From Mytilus trossulus (lineage: Eukaryota > Mollusca > Bivalvia > Mytilida > Mytilidae), in NCBI RefSeq assembly GCF_036588685.1, contig NC_086386.1:68136682-68200681 (forward strand): DNA of 64,000 nucleotides. Reading direction: 5' to 3'. The position numbers were made by a program, and so were the translations under genes. This document shows, one piece after another, positions 44,145-56,833 of this stretch. Position 1 is the stretch's first letter; each line of letters begins with the position of its first letter. The notes beneath the pieces are model-generated. The model saw only the letters and a list, made by a program, of their open reading frames with translations. It was not told the origin of the DNA and searched no databases.

Positions 44145-46199
44145 GTAGGAAAACTGACGCAGAAAGTTGCTAAATTATTAGGGAAACGGGGAAATTGGTT
44201 AAAAAAGAGGGGTTTGGGAAATTTTGTTAAAGGTTGAGGGTACGGGGAAAATCGTTAAGGAGGAGGGTGCTAGTTTGCGGTTTGTAAACATTCGCATAAA
44301 TTCTTTGTAGTTCGAAATAAGGTGAAGATGGTGTGATTGAATTCGTAATTCGGAGGTTGAAGAGTGACAATTTTATTACTTATACCTGTATCTGACAATA
44401 ATACTTTCTACTTGCTTTAGATTTACATTTGTAAAGCCTTAACGGTTGGTGGCACATAATGAAGGATACGATGAAACTCAACAACATAAAGTTAGTAATA
44501 ATGGTGTGTCAAGAACTATACCGTTGAGGAGTTTACCTTCTTTGATGCTATGGTGTGTAATGAACTATACTGTTGAGGAGTTTACCTTCATCGATGCTAT
44601 GGAGTTTGAATAAATAAAACAACACAAATTGAAAGAAGGATAAGAATTTTCTAGTTGACATTTTTATCTAAAATTTGTTATAATCTATTTTCCTTTCCAA
44701 TGCGAGTTGATCCTCCGCGTACTACAGTATCGTTCTGTGTCGTTCAATATTAGACTGGTTTTGGAGATAAGGTTTTATGATGGCAGCCAAAGTGTTTCTG
44801 TTTGACTCTAACCTTAATGTGTCTTCTAATTACACCTTATATGTGTATGTTGAATTTTGACCTTTTTATGTATCTATTTTAAATTAATGAACATCTTTCT
44901 TTTTTTTCAGTAGCTAAGTTATATGCAAATATATATGTGTATCCTTTCTAAATTTCTCTGCCGTGGTATTTGCCTTTAATTATATGTCATTTTTACCCTC
45001 CACGGATAATTTTGATCATTTGTGCGTTGTATTCAATGCTGATGTGGGTTTTTTTTTCAATCTTAACGTCTTGATTGAGACTACTGTCTCATTGCCGTGC
45101 GGAGCGGTAGCTGCGAAATATACCATTCTTGACAAGGAATTCCCTTTGACTAGCGACTCGTGTAAGTTTGTCTTCTCTTGAATTGGTTGTTTTTCTTTTC
45201 TTTTCTTTAAATGTCCCTCTTGAATATAAAACATCTGTTCATAAATATACGGTGTCAATTTTATTAGTGGGGAAACCGTTAAAAATCAGCGTTATTCGGA
45301 GAGTAGACCGCAAATAATTTACGAAACATCATATATACTAATAGCATAAATGTATCTATGCTAATAGTAAGATCCAATTTAACAAATTGAAGTTTTGAAT
45401 TGTTTACATTTCTACTTGATCCAGGTGGTTCTCATTTATAGTCTTTGTCTTTGGAAGGCTTTTCGTGCTGAATTGTCATTTCATTTAACAAATGTACATA
45501 TGATATAATGGGGATTCGTGCTTAATATCACAAATGACGAATTAGAAGGAAAATTTCCTTGACTTATATCATGTAATCCCATACGATATATGATCGTAAA
45601 AATTTACAACCTGTTCTACACAACATCGATAGCCTTATTGAAAATTGTTTACAGAGCGATATCGTTTATATGTTGAGTCACACAATCTGGTTTTCGATAA
45701 GAGTGAACAGGACTTTTTCGCACTCTCATTTCGATTTATCCAAATGTAATTAACAATTTCCTTGAAAATGCCTTTCATGAGAAATTTCTAGTGGAAAATT
45801 AAGAACAGAAACGCTTTCAAGGTCCTCTTAATAGCTATTTTGAGTATCATCATAAATACATTTTTTAAAGTCTTCTAAGATAATTTTCCTGATAAGTAGT
45901 TACTTCTTTATATAAACTGTCATGCTTTACAATACGTTTGAAAATACCATTGACATATAATCATTTGAAAACAGTTAATTCGTGATGTAGATTTGTGACT
46001 CGTAATGATTAAGTTATACTTCATTCAAAATTAAAAGTTTAAATGTTGCTTAAAAGGGGAAGGATATGTCAAGTGAACTGCTTTAACATCCGATGATGAA
46101 ATTCGTACCAATATCAATTTAATCTATCTTGACCATGTGTTGTTCTTTGGAAGTTTTGTTTTCATTGTTTTTCACTTATCATGTTATGAAGATATAGAC
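44145..46199. other. Noncoding stretch
   Basis: Begins with a G-rich imperfect repeat of GGGAAATTGGTTAAA type (44180-44270) and holds two tandem ~58-bp units at about 44502-44605 (shared TTGAGGAGTTTACCTTC). Otherwise AT-rich with no gene seen. Confidence 0.45.
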
Positions 46200-46204
46200 T
46201 AGTT

Positions 46205-46480
46205 AAGGTGGTATCCAACACTTGCACTAAAATAAATTTGGCTCGTTTAATTTTCATAAAATTTTGTGAAATTACTCACTGTGACCCTTTAACAAAAATA
46301 TGAAAATTTCAAAACTTTTGAACCAATCGTTTTTATCAGAAAAATTACACTGGTTACATAGCAGTTTTACAAACACCAGTTTTGATCATTGAGAAGCTTA
46401 AAAAAATAATATTCCATTTACATCACAACGTAATTAAAACGTTTAGCTGATTTTTTTGAGCGCTCATGATTCTTATTTAA
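46205..46480 (+). repeat. Probable dispersed repeat
   Basis: Begins TTAAGGTGGTATCCAACACT and reads through TTGGCTCGTTTAATTTTCAT. I recall this as a frequent mussel repeat. There is only one copy in this window, so the call rests on memory. Confidence 0.3.
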
Positions 46481-47296
46481 CTTACCACATTGTATGCATG
46501 TACCGAGTCAGTCTTTCGTCACTACGGGTTCAATATGAGTGTGGTCCACTATCTGCTTATTTTGTATTATTCCTATTATTTGATTAAAAAGTATTGCTTA
46601 GTAGGTATATCTCATATTAGTATAACAAAGTTTGAGATCTATATTTTAATTAGATTGATATTTATGAGAAGAAATGAAATCAATTCTGTAATCTTCGATG
46701 GTCTTATTTTGATGTAATAGTATTTATATACAATCAAGTACCTCTTACATTCTTTGTGTTGATTTCCCACCCTTTCTGTCCCACTATGTATTATACAAAT
46801 ATGCAATGTACTTCTATGTTTCTATTGTTTGATTAAAATAGATATTCATCATTGTTTCTCATCAATAATTTCCAATTATAAGGACTATAGAAACAATTAT
46901 ATTATAAATGGCTTTTCCGATATCCGCTCATATACAATCTCAGTATCCATTCAAGATTGCAATTAATTTTCAGCTCAATTGTTCGATACGTATTAGATAG
47001 GCATTGACATATTTCGCTACTAATTGTTAATCGTTTAGAGAACAACTGCACTGTGTTTCCTAAGTTCCAGTAAAGCTATCTCTACGAAGCTGAGTAGTTT
47101 TATGAGCCGTTGGGGGACACAACAAAATTATGACTCCGTCAGATATTGGAAACGAATTTTCAGCCCATAGACATAATCTAGTCATGTCATCAACGTTTTT
47201 TCGTGGTTTTCTACGGTTAAAAATGGAATTTATAATTAAATTATAAGAAATGACTGTAATATGTTTTATGTCTATTCGAAATAACATTAAAAAAAA
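46481..47296. other. AT-rich noncoding stretch
   Basis: Short frames only; no gene or repeat recognised. Confidence 0.5.
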
Positions 47297-47353
47297 TGTG
47301 GTGCACACTGTTAAATAACCCGCTTCGCGCGTTATTCAGTGTGCCACAAATTT
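47297..47353. repeat. Short imperfect hairpin
   Basis: GTGGTGCACACTG and AAATAAC on the left mirror GTTATT and CAGTGTGCCAC on the right, with a CG-rich loop CCGCTTCGCGC that contrasts with its surroundings. May be the end of a small foldback element. Confidence 0.6.
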
Positions 47354-47537
47354 TTTATGCTATTTCTTCATAGACACAAAAAATATTGCAATCATTCCTT
47401 AATTAGCTCATAAGCCCAGACTATCTTAGTATTCTATTAGCAAAGTTACAGAACTGTTTGAAATGGTACCATTTCAACAGCATATCTGTAGATGGTATAC
47501 AAATTACAATGTTTTTGTTTTAAGATGATATAATAAT

Positions 47538-47600
47538 TCTTTATTTGCAAAACAAACAGAAAACAATTTTGGTTATGGCAAATACATAGACAAATGATAA
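47538..47600 (+). repeat. Dispersed repeat, matched at 61988-62055
   Basis: Shares AATTCTTTATTTGCAAAA and CAATTTTGGTTATGGCAAAT with 61988-62055. It ends about 30 bp before the acceptor of the 47633 exon. Confidence 0.6.
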
Positions 47601-47632
47601 ATTAATTACATGTCTTTGTTTATATTTGGTAG

Positions 47633-49069
47633 AACGAGGTTGGACAACAGTCACAGCAAATGACATCTGTCAGAGCTGGCCTTCAGAGAGCGTATTTAGA
47701 CGGATTGGACTTCCTCCGAAACAAGATTCAGGACTCGGAACAGGAAGTGCAAAGTTTGCAACAAAGTTTTTATAGTTCCGAGGAGGCAAAGGGAGATAAT
47801 TTAACTCAAAAACAGTTAGACTATCTAAAACAAGTGAACGACAAGTTGTTAAACGCAAATAATGAATTAAAGCGCAAAAATGTAAAGTTAGAAATTATAG
47901 ATAGTGAAACACGCCTTGTTGGTCTTATCAATAAACTCAGAGAAGCAATGGAATATGACAAAGGTGAAATAACGACAATAACTGAGTTCTGGGAAAATCT
48001 CAAAAATACAGTTGATGGTTTTCGTGCCTTAGTTGAAAAATTTCAAAATAGTGTATTAAATCGGTTAAATCAGAGTTGCATTAGCTACAGCAGTGATGAT
48101 ATTAACCTAGAAGTTTCAAACCGTTATACCTTGGATATTTCTGATTATATAACGGAGTTAGAACGCGAGTTGACAAATACGAGGCTACTTCTGAAAAGTT
48201 TAGATAGTGGTTTACACCAGGATTTATTCAAAGATTCAGAATTCTCAGAGAAATTACTGGTTGCTTGTGATTTGAAAGCTTTTCCTATATTAAGACTTAT
48301 ACCAGATCTAGAAAACAAAATCAGTAATTTATGTGATATTTCTAGAAAATGGTTAAACAGAGATGAAGAATATATGTATGAAGTGAACGATTATATACGG
48401 AAAACACGAACAATAACAAAAAGGAGATCAGACGTACTGAAAAATCAAAAAGAAAAGCAAAAGAAAATTGAAAAATCGGTTAAATCAACTCAAATATTAC
48501 TGCAAAACAACAGGGAAAAACTGCACACTATTGAATCAGAGCTGAATCAGTTAGACGAACAAATAGCTGGTTACGAACACGTGAAGAAGAGTAAGCATGA
48601 CGAAAAGGAACAAAAAGCCAATATGGCCGACTTTCTAAAGCTTACATTGACACAAACGAAGAAAAATTACAGTCTCCAAATCAAGAGACAGAAACTATTA
48701 AAACAAGTTCGCGAATTAGAACAACTGCTCATAGCTATTGAGAGGGAATTATCAGATGTTCAAGATAAAAAGGTCGAAAGAGACCAAGCAAAATCATTGC
48801 TGACAGAAAAAGTCGAAAATAGTCAAAAATCATATGGTGCTGCAAGAAACGAATTTAGTAAATATTCGGACGAACTTGAAACACTAGAACAGGAAGTTAA
48901 TATTTTATCAGGTCAGCTGTTACAGCTTGAGATTATACAGACATATAAAACAAGCCCCGAAAACATGGAACAGATATTTGACCGACCACAAACTGTTAAA
49001 CTGGCACCTTCATTGAGGGAGAAAATAAAAAATAGAAAACGAAAGGTCGGAACACAGAAAGTAGACTAG
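47633..49069 (+). CDS. Large coding exon of a coiled-coil protein
   Basis: The frame opens at 47633 directly after TTTGGTAG, where AG is a splice acceptor and TAG is also an in-frame stop. It reads AAC GAG GTT to TAG 49067-49069, 478 codons. An internal ATG at 47660 would give 469 aa if there is no upstream exon. The protein is long, charged and heptad-rich, with predicted coiled coils over about residues 15-90, 165-190 and 245-440 (counted from ATG 47660). A less regular middle includes ITEFWENLKNTVDGFRAL and LKAFPILRLIPDLENK. A basic tail follows (LREKIKNRKRKVG), possibly a nuclear signal. No membrane segment or enzyme motif. A structural, cytoskeletal, ciliary or centrosomal role is typical for such proteins but not shown. 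Exons 32671-32844 and 44049-44144 join it in frame. Confidence 0.8.
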   Translation, partial: NEVGQQSQQMTSVRAGLQRAYLDGLDFLRNKIQDSEQEVQSLQQSFYSSEEAKGDNLTQKQLDYLKQVNDKLLNANNELKRKNVKLEIIDSETRLVGLINKLREAMEYDKGEITTITEFWENLKNTVDGFRALVEKFQNSVLNRLNQSCISYSSDDINLEVSNRYTLDISDYITELERELTNTRLLLKSLDSGLHQDLFKDSEFSEKLLVACDLKAFPILRLIPDLENKISNLCDISRKWLNRDEEYMYEVNDYIRKTRTITKRRSDVLKNQKEKQKKIEKSVKSTQILLQNNREKLHTIESELNQLDEQIAGYEHVKKSKHDEKEQKANMADFLKLTLTQTKKNYSLQIKRQKLLKQVRELEQLLIAIERELSDVQDKKVERDQAKSLLTEKVENSQKSYGAARNEFSKYSDELETLEQEVNILSGQLLQLEIIQTYKTSPENMEQIFDRPQTVKLAPSLREKIKNRKRKVGTQKVD

Positions 49070-52000
49070 TTTCCGTGACTGGATGTTTTTCACTTGTTAA
49101 ATTGCACTTTAATGTATTTTATGTACCATGACGCATTTCACTGAGATATAGAGTTAAGGAGGATTAATAATCTTTCGATTGACGTCTTTCAAATTTTGAT
49201 AATGCTATAAAGTATCAATATTGTTAGTTATACACCTATTTCATGCCATATCTACAAAATTTTAAAAACAAATAGACTAAAAAAAGTTTTCTCTAAAGGG
49301 GTCCAACCTAGGGTTCTGAATATGTGATTAGCAGGCCTGCTAGTTTGAATATCCGATTCACTGGTTAATTGAAAGTGTCGATTAAAGCTCTTTTAATAGG
49401 TGAAAATGTCGGGGGGGGGGGGGGGGGGTACTATTACCTCATTCCCTGTGAGTTTTAAAACAACCACACATTCCATAAAAGAGAAGTGACGAAAGGTATA
49501 CAAGGAAAAGTTAAAATCACTAAAAAATTATCTGACCTACATTACACAAATACAGAAGTGATTTAAAAGGTATATAGAGAATTATAATCATTTCATATTT
49601 AATTCCGGATATATTTTTTTTTATCTATTTACTTTTTCATTTACCTATAGCGCTGTATAAATAAAACGCATTCTAAAAAAAATCTGATAAATAAAAAGGT
49701 ATTCATTTGATAGATTTTTCAAAAGGTTCTTTTGAAAAGGTCCGACATTTTGTAAATATGAATACAAATATGTCTCTTTTTTTAAACTGAACCAAGGTGA
49801 TTTTATTGGCAAATCGCCATGCGTTGTAACTAAAAGCCTTTTGATACTGTACTCAAAAGCCAAATATTTTTATTTCAAATTGAAATTTTATCTTTCGGAA
49901 ATCTTTAATTGTGTACTTTGTATTTAAGTTTAGTTTATGTTTAAATACACCTTGCCTCCCTGGAGACGATGATAATCGCCATTAACGGAAATCTTGGCCA
50001 GTAATCCCCTTCCTAAAACATGTTAAACAAATATCCACATAGAAAAAGTCAAATATAACAAGAAATTATAAATCGTCAACGACTGCTGAATATTATTTTA
50101 GGATTGTCCATGTAAATTCACACAAAAAGCAAGTTCAACAATAAGACAGCAAAATTATTTCTTCAATTCTTTTGAGCATTACCTTTGAAGTTGTACACCA
50201 GATAAAGTTGTAAATTTCAAGGCCTTAATCTCTGTTTTGTAATTGTTTTACAACGTTAATGTTATGTTTAGAAATGAAACTGTGTAAATTCTTAAAAGAA
50301 ACTTTATAAAAATTAGTTCATAACTATAAATTTCTTTGTATAGAAGAAGTCGACTGCCACAAAACGTCCCAAGGAATTCTCTTTCAAATCTAACATGCTG
50401 ATTTCATCAAGAAAATAGATAATTCATGATAGAGTTTTTTTTTTATTTACTTTAATGTATTGTTAAGCATATTTTGTAGATAAGAGACAAACAGGTATAT
50501 CACCCTGTGGTTATATCATAATATTGATCTTTATGTTTTGATGTTTACAAAAGCGTCTTTCAACACAACATCTTGTAATTTTAAGTTTCTTCACTTTGAT
50601 AGTTAAATTATTAAATTGGAATTGATTTAAGACAGATTTGTGAATAGTTGAATCAGGTATGGTCAAAAACATATTTTTTACATCCCACCCCAAAAAAACT
50701 CCTTAGAAATGAAAATACGTTTTGATCTGCATGCAAGACGGTAGATAGAGTCAACGCGCAGATGTTTGTTCCATCTGTTTAGACAAGATGCCAAGTTACT
50801 CGTCTTTTTTTGTATAAGCGTTAAAACACATGTCATGGAGGTGTTAAAAATATAATGATGTTTTTTTCACATAAGTTGTTAATACTAAGTACAAAATGTA
50901 TATGAATTCTTAAAATAAACACCCCGGGTGTTTGACAGAATAAAGTCAATATTTGATGCTATTTCTGATTCTCATCTGCGACAAACTAAAACTCCATAAC
51001 AACGAGATAGAAAGAAAGTAACAATGCACAGAAAATATTTGGACATAACCGAATTTAAAATATAAGATATGCAAGCAATAATCAAATTTTCTCTATCAGA
51101 TATATCTAGTTGACCTCAATTTTGAATTAATCGGAAAATAGACAAATTGTCAAAAGTCGAATATGGTAATAAAAAAACAATAGTTCAAATTTTATTGATA
51201 TATAATGTATATCTTAGAACTAAATATTTGTCCGGCATTTGATACTATCTTAAAGTCAAGTACAATCACTGGTGTAATTGTTCTCAGATGACACAAAAGA
51301 ATGAATGGATTAACTATAACTATAACTGTGATATGACTGTTGTAGTAAGGCATCACTATGACTGTTCTTTGTGATATATTTTTTTTGTAAGGCATCACTA
51401 CGACTGTTCTTGTGATTTTGGCTGTTGTACTGGTAAGGGTTGTTTTATGTGATATGACTGTGGTAGATTTGTGTATTTTGTACATGTTTACGTCAATATT
51501 ATGTGATTCCGTGTATGCCAAAAGATACGCAAAATAAATTTGTTAAAAATTATCAAGGTCTTGTTATATAAATAAATGTATTACACGACGGTTGGAAATA
51601 GCATTGAAACTTCATAATCTGATAAAATTCCAATACTTTTAAATTGAATTACCGAGTGATAACATTGAATAATATTTCATTGCTCGTATTTTAAATGACG
51701 CCTGTTTTTTGATTTCTTTATCTAGACAATTACTGAAAACAAAACTTGTTTCAAACTAAATTGGAAACAGACCAGTATGAAAGGATACGAGCTTCCCTGT
51801 AATAAGATGCAATGGTGTTTTTAACCAAAGGGTATTTCGTTATTTATAAGATATTAATGTTTGTTTAATTGATGTTTAAACTTTGTCCAGAGTTTAAAAA
51901 GCCGAAGTTGTTCTATGTTTGCCATGAGACAAACGACTTTAGATATCTTACAAACACACTTGTCATAATTGATTATAACTAACAAAAAAAAAACACATTT

Positions 52001-52554
52001 TGGGATGGTCCCTTTAACAACATGACTCATTCGAAAGGCAGTTTATATATCTCACAATATACTGCATCTATTAAACCAGAACTCTGCATTATTAGGCATG
52101 ATTTCATTTCAAATTAACAACTATAAAAACTTTATTGCTATATATAGCCAAAAATCAACGTATGATACGACCATATATTGAGCACGATACATTTTTATTG
52201 AAAAAAACAGCAGCAGAAGATATTTATTGAATTACCCTCAGAAGAAGATACACGTTTATTTAATGGTTTTACCAGATGCGTCAGATATTCGCACATTTAG
52301 GGATTTGGAAATCCAAACGATTCAAGAGTGAGGGCATAATAATCACATAACTATATACATCAATGCTGTGTAAGGGCAACTTTACCCAAATGAGTTGCAC
52401 TTTTTGGAAGTTACTTGAATGGCTACTTAAGCTTGTTGTCTATACTTATATTTTGACATTGTACAAGGTCATGCTTTCCTCAGATTGCTTATGTCGTTGT
52501 GACACTAAATCCATTATGGTTATATATACTGATTGGTATGTTAGCGGTTTTAGA
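49070..52554. other. 3' flank of the coiled-coil gene and intergenic sequence
   Basis: An AATAAA at 49660-49665 is a candidate poly(A) site. A loose repeat of GGCATCACTATGACTGTTCT occurs at 51330-51460. No further gene seen. Confidence 0.45.
49411..49428. repeat. G18 homopolymer
   Basis: Eighteen consecutive G in AT-rich DNA, about 340 bp after the coiled-coil stop codon. If transcribed in the 3' UTR it could form a G-quadruplex. Confidence 0.95.
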
Positions 52555-52763
52555 TTTGTCTCTTTCTACTCGATTTATGATATTTGTCTCTTTCTACTCG
52601 ATTTATGATATTTGTGTCTTTCTACTCGATTTATGATATTTGTCTCTTTCTACTCGATTTATGATATTTGCCTCTTTCTACTCGATTTATGATATTTGTC
52701 TCTTTCTACTCGATTTATGAAATTTGTCTCTTTCTACTCGATTTATGATATTTGTCTCTTTCT
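52555..52763. repeat. 28-bp minisatellite, about 7.5 copies
   Basis: Unit TTTGTCTCTTTCTACTCGAT plus TTATGATA, repeated with few changes. Confidence 0.95.
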
Positions 52764-53880
52764 AACTTTACAAATATACACTAACACACTATTATGATAT
52801 TAGTATGACACCTACAAATTGATATGATTTAACAAGTTCCTTCGTGTCATATGTGTAAAAGTAAAATTCATTACACGCTTTTAAAGCACCACCCTTATAG
52901 ATGAGTCTATGCAAAATGTATTACCATGTATATGTCGTCTCAGTGGGAAATTAATGGAACTTTTTTAATCTAGTGTGTTTTTATTATTCTTGACACTATA
53001 TCATTTCAATAGCATACACTTCTTTTACTTATAGCATTTGATGGTGCTGTCAGAATTAAGATATCGTCGTGTGAGCTTAATCGAAGAGGACGACTTCGCC
53101 CGTATAATGACCCTTTTGACTATTGTCTTTATCGGTAACAACAACGATATGAATTTGAAAAATTCAATGCTTAACTGAACCTGTATTAGTTTTCAGTTAT
53201 CAACGCTAGTTAGTACAAAGTTTTACATTCATCCTGTCAAAACATATATTTTGGCATTACAAAAGGTCATGCTTTTCTCAGACTGCTAAGGACATTTATA
53301 AACAAAACCCACTTGAACTGTACATCATGACATACTCACAGTTTGTGAAATCATGATGTCTGAATTTACTAAGATATATGCTTTAGACTAACTTTCAATG
53401 CTTGCTAATACTCATACCAATTTATTTTTCATTATTTGTGCTTGTACTAAGTACCATTCTAAGAAATTAGTAATCTATAGCATGTGGCCTAAAGGTGCTG
53501 ATGAAGGATTGAAATTAGCCTAGGATATTTATATCGATGTGTTTGTTGATTGCTTTATTCTTCACGTGTGTAAGTACACGTCTAGTGTCAGCTTTACTTA
53601 ATTGTAAAACGTTCACGTTGATATCGCAAATAGGAAAACTGAAAAAAATGTTATATTCAATAAAGGCTTCAACAACCACCCCTATAATATACGCAGACTC
53701 ACAAATTTCTTACCTTGAATAGGTGTGTATGTACACCTTTGCAAAACCAAGAAATCAAGTATCCACAGAATACAACCCGCTAAAGTTAGTACACACGAAA
53801 ATTAAAAAAAACATCCCCAGAAGGTAATAAAAGATCACATTTTGTTATTTCTGTTGACTGTGTATGCTATGAATAAACAA
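52764..53880. other. Noncoding stretch with a diverged repeat pair
   Basis: 53240-53310 resembles 52440-52520 (shared AAGGTCATGCTTT and CTCAGA blocks), probably two old copies of one dispersed repeat. No gene seen. Confidence 0.4.
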
Positions 53881-53884
53881 ACTC

Positions 53885-54030
53885 ATCATATATACCAGGA
53901 CTAAATTTTGTATATACGTCAGACGCGCGTTTCGTCTACAAAAGACTCATCAGTGACGCTCGAATCCAAAACAGTTAAAAAGGCCAATCAAAGTACGAAG
54001 TTGAAGAGCATTAAGGACCAAAATTCCGAA
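53885..54030 (+). repeat. Dispersed repeat with GCGCGTTTCGTCTACA core, copy 1
   Basis: Contains GCGCGTTTCGTCTACAAAAG, CTCATCAGTGACGCTC and GTTGAAGAGCATTAAGG. Related copies are at 55190-55275 and 55950-56235. Probably a short nonautonomous element family common in mussels (memory). Confidence 0.7.
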
Positions 54031-55189
54031 ACGTTATGCCTGATATAGCTAAGGTAATCTATGCCTGAGGTAGAAAAGCCTTAGTTTTTCAAAAATTCAA
54101 AATATTGTAAACAGTTAATTTATAATAAAAAGAGAGGATGAGGGGTATACATAAATAAAAATATATCTTGAGTTCAACAACTGAGTTTCATCAATAAGCA
54201 TGCATTGTGTCTATACAATGTCAATTTCTAAGTAACTAACATTCTTGGATAGTATTGAATAAAGTAATCATGTCATATAAAATTCTGCTATCAACTAATT
54301 CCCGAAAATAGAAGAAAAAAAACATTTAGATATAAAAAAAAAAAATAAGTTCTAAACCTCATGAATGTGTGACAGATCCGAACCTCTTCAAGAACTTATA
54401 AGAAAAGCTATAAATAATGAATTATTCGTCTGATTCTTTGTGGCAAAGATTTTTTGTAAGTGAAGTCGCCAGCATTTGATATGACTACATAATAAGACCT
54501 CTGCAGAGGCTGAATAAGATGCATGCAGAGTTTACATAAAACAATTACTCGCAATGTCATTGTCCAAGTGAACCATCACTGTAAAAATTGCAAGCTTTGC
54601 AGTTACGACCCGTTATAAATTATTATTTCAGTTATTCTTCATTTCACTTCGATTGTGTGAACATTCAATTTGTTTCACAAATACTAGTAGACAATTCATT
54701 ATTGAAAAAAATCTGTGAGTAATATCAATCCATAAGAGATTTCATTTAATCATTGACATAACATAATTTCTTCAGGCAAATCAATACGACTTTTTATATA
54801 TTGGTTATAAATCATTAGTCATTAGCACAGATTCTCTCCACACACGTCTATTTAGGAAACTTTAAGTACAAAGATTTGAACAAGTGCTTATGGAAAAAAT
54901 AATACATTTGTCTTATTCGATTCAGCGAAATTGCTTTGTATGTTTATCGGTTAATAGAATATAATCTCTATGATTTTATGCAAGTACTCATGCTACCTGA
55001 CACGTAGGATTTTGTGTAGTTTTACAAATAAACCCATTAGTGAACCTGAATGAAGCCTAGAGGGTCCATGTTGCGGATTGATGTAGCACGATGAATACTT
55101 CACGTTTAATGACAAATAGTACATGTATATTCCGGACGATCACATGCTTATGCGATATAAATATACCCTGTTTTGTAGCAATATTTATC
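54031..55189. other. AT-rich noncoding stretch
   Basis: No gene or recognised repeat. Confidence 0.5.
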
Positions 55190-55275
55190 AAAGGTACCAG
55201 GATTATAATTTTGTACGTCATACGCGCGTTTCTTCTACATAAGACTAACCAGTGACGCTCATAGCAAACCTCGCG
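55190..55275 (+). repeat. Dispersed GCGCGTTTC repeat, copy 2 (partial)
   Basis: Shares ACCAGGA, GCGCGTTTCTTCTACA and CCAGTGACGCTC with 53885-54030; truncated. Confidence 0.65.
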
Positions 55276-55949
55276 CTTATTTGTTTGCTCAAGAGCTGAC
55301 TCATTATGAAGTAGTCTACAGGAAGACATTTCATCTTAATCATGCAAACACATTATTATGACTGGTCTTTACTTTAATCCTTTATGCTTAGCGGAGAACT
55401 TACAAATTCCTATTTTAAAATCTTGGTTTCACCTAATCGGGGATTGAATTTTAATGACAACTTCTCGCACTAGAAGTAAGCTGCATATTGATGGCTGCAG
55501 TTTTTAAAAAAGAAGAAGAATTGTCCGTCAAAATTCTCTGTATGTATCAATTGCAAAAAACACTGTAGCATCGTCGATGATGAAAAGACATATCTGTTGC
55601 GAATTCTCATCAATAGGGTAAGACTTGTGGCGATAAAGAGTGTGACTTTTTTAAAAAAAGGTTCAAAGGAAAGCATGTTCAAAGAATCACATCTAATTCT
55701 AAACTTACGACCGTAATTCGTTTAAGGATCTCTTTTAGTAAACCCATTAAAGTTCAAATAAAGAACGAAAGTGAAGCAAATTTAAGAGAAAAAAATGCAT
55801 TCACATTCTAGGTTTAATGCACAAACGTGCACCACACTAAAGGTTAATGGATAAACTCACATTAAAGATTAAAAAATTTAAAAAACCCACATCCGATCAT
55901 TTAAGGCCGAAAGAAGTAACGTACAATTTCAATATCATTTAAAGTTCAA
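55276..55949. other. Noncoding stretch
   Basis: No gene or recognised repeat. Confidence 0.5.
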
Positions 55950-56235
55950 TGAACGAAAAAAAGCTCGTCATAGATACCATTTTGTAAACGACAAACGCGC
56001 GTTTCGTCTACAAAGGACAAATTAGGAACGCAAAAAATAAAAAAAAAGTTAAACAGGCAAATAAAGAACGATGTCGAAGAGCAACATGTAATCAAGAAAG
56101 GAACTATAATTGCCATTGTAAAAGAATGAACGTATTATCACAAAAGATGATTAAATCGACGACATAAGGGAGGTAACTATATTTTGCACCGATCGCCGTT
56201 AGTAGGACAAGTGTAATTACTTCCCATTAACAAAT
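55950..56235 (+). repeat. Dispersed repeat, copy 3, with an inverted match at 62255-62465
   Basis: Contains CTCGTCATAGATACCATTT, GCGCGTTTCGTCTACAAAGG, AATAAAGAACGATGTCGAAG and ATAAGGGAGGTAACTA. The outer blocks recur in reverse orientation at 62255-62465, so the Penelope element and TTAA element lie between inverted copies. Confidence 0.65.
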
Positions 56236-56433
56236 CAAACAGAAATATGGTCAGAACACGTATGTTATAAATAAAGGCAACACTAGTATACCGCTGTTCA
56301 ATAGTCAGAATTCGGTTGAGCAAACAAAAATCTTGAAAACCATAACCGAAAGAAACACATCAACTATAAGAGGAGAAAACAGAACAAACACTGATCTACA
56401 ACAAAAGTAAACGCCAACATACATGTACATAGA

Positions 56434-56635
56434 AAAAAGTAAAAACACAAAAATACCGAACTACGAGGAAAATTCAAAAAGGAAAATCAAAAATCAAAAG
56501 GCAAAATCAAAAGTCCAAACACATCAAACGAATGGGTAACAACTGTCATATTCCTGACTTGGTACAGGCATTTTCTAATGTAGAAAATGGTGGATTGAAC
56601 CTGGTTTTATAGCTAGCTAAACCTCTCACTTATAT
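56434..56635 (-). repeat. Pseudo-LTR at the 3' end of the Penelope element
   Basis: 202 bp, identical by eye to 60711-60912; contains ATACCGAACTACGAGG and GACTTGGTACAGGC. Here the sequence continues beyond the repeat on both sides into what I recall as an abundant mussel repeat. Confidence 0.9.
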
Positions 56636-56833
56636 GACAGTCGCATCAAATTCCATTAAATTGTCAACGATGCATGAACAAAACAAACATACTCAAAGAG
56701 TAAAAATGTCAAAAATAGGGGTACAACAGTCAATATTGTGTTATCATCTTAATATCTCTACATAAACAACAAATGTAACAAAGAAGCACAAAAAGGCATA
56801 CATTAATTTAACATTCTCATTTTGCTTTTCTTA

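Noticed and set aside
44073-44237. 54-codon small ORF with acidic first half and cationic second half, like an antimicrobial precursor
   Set aside because: No signal peptide, and the cationic half comes from a G-rich imperfect tandem repeat; the first half is better explained as the candidate exon 44049-44144.
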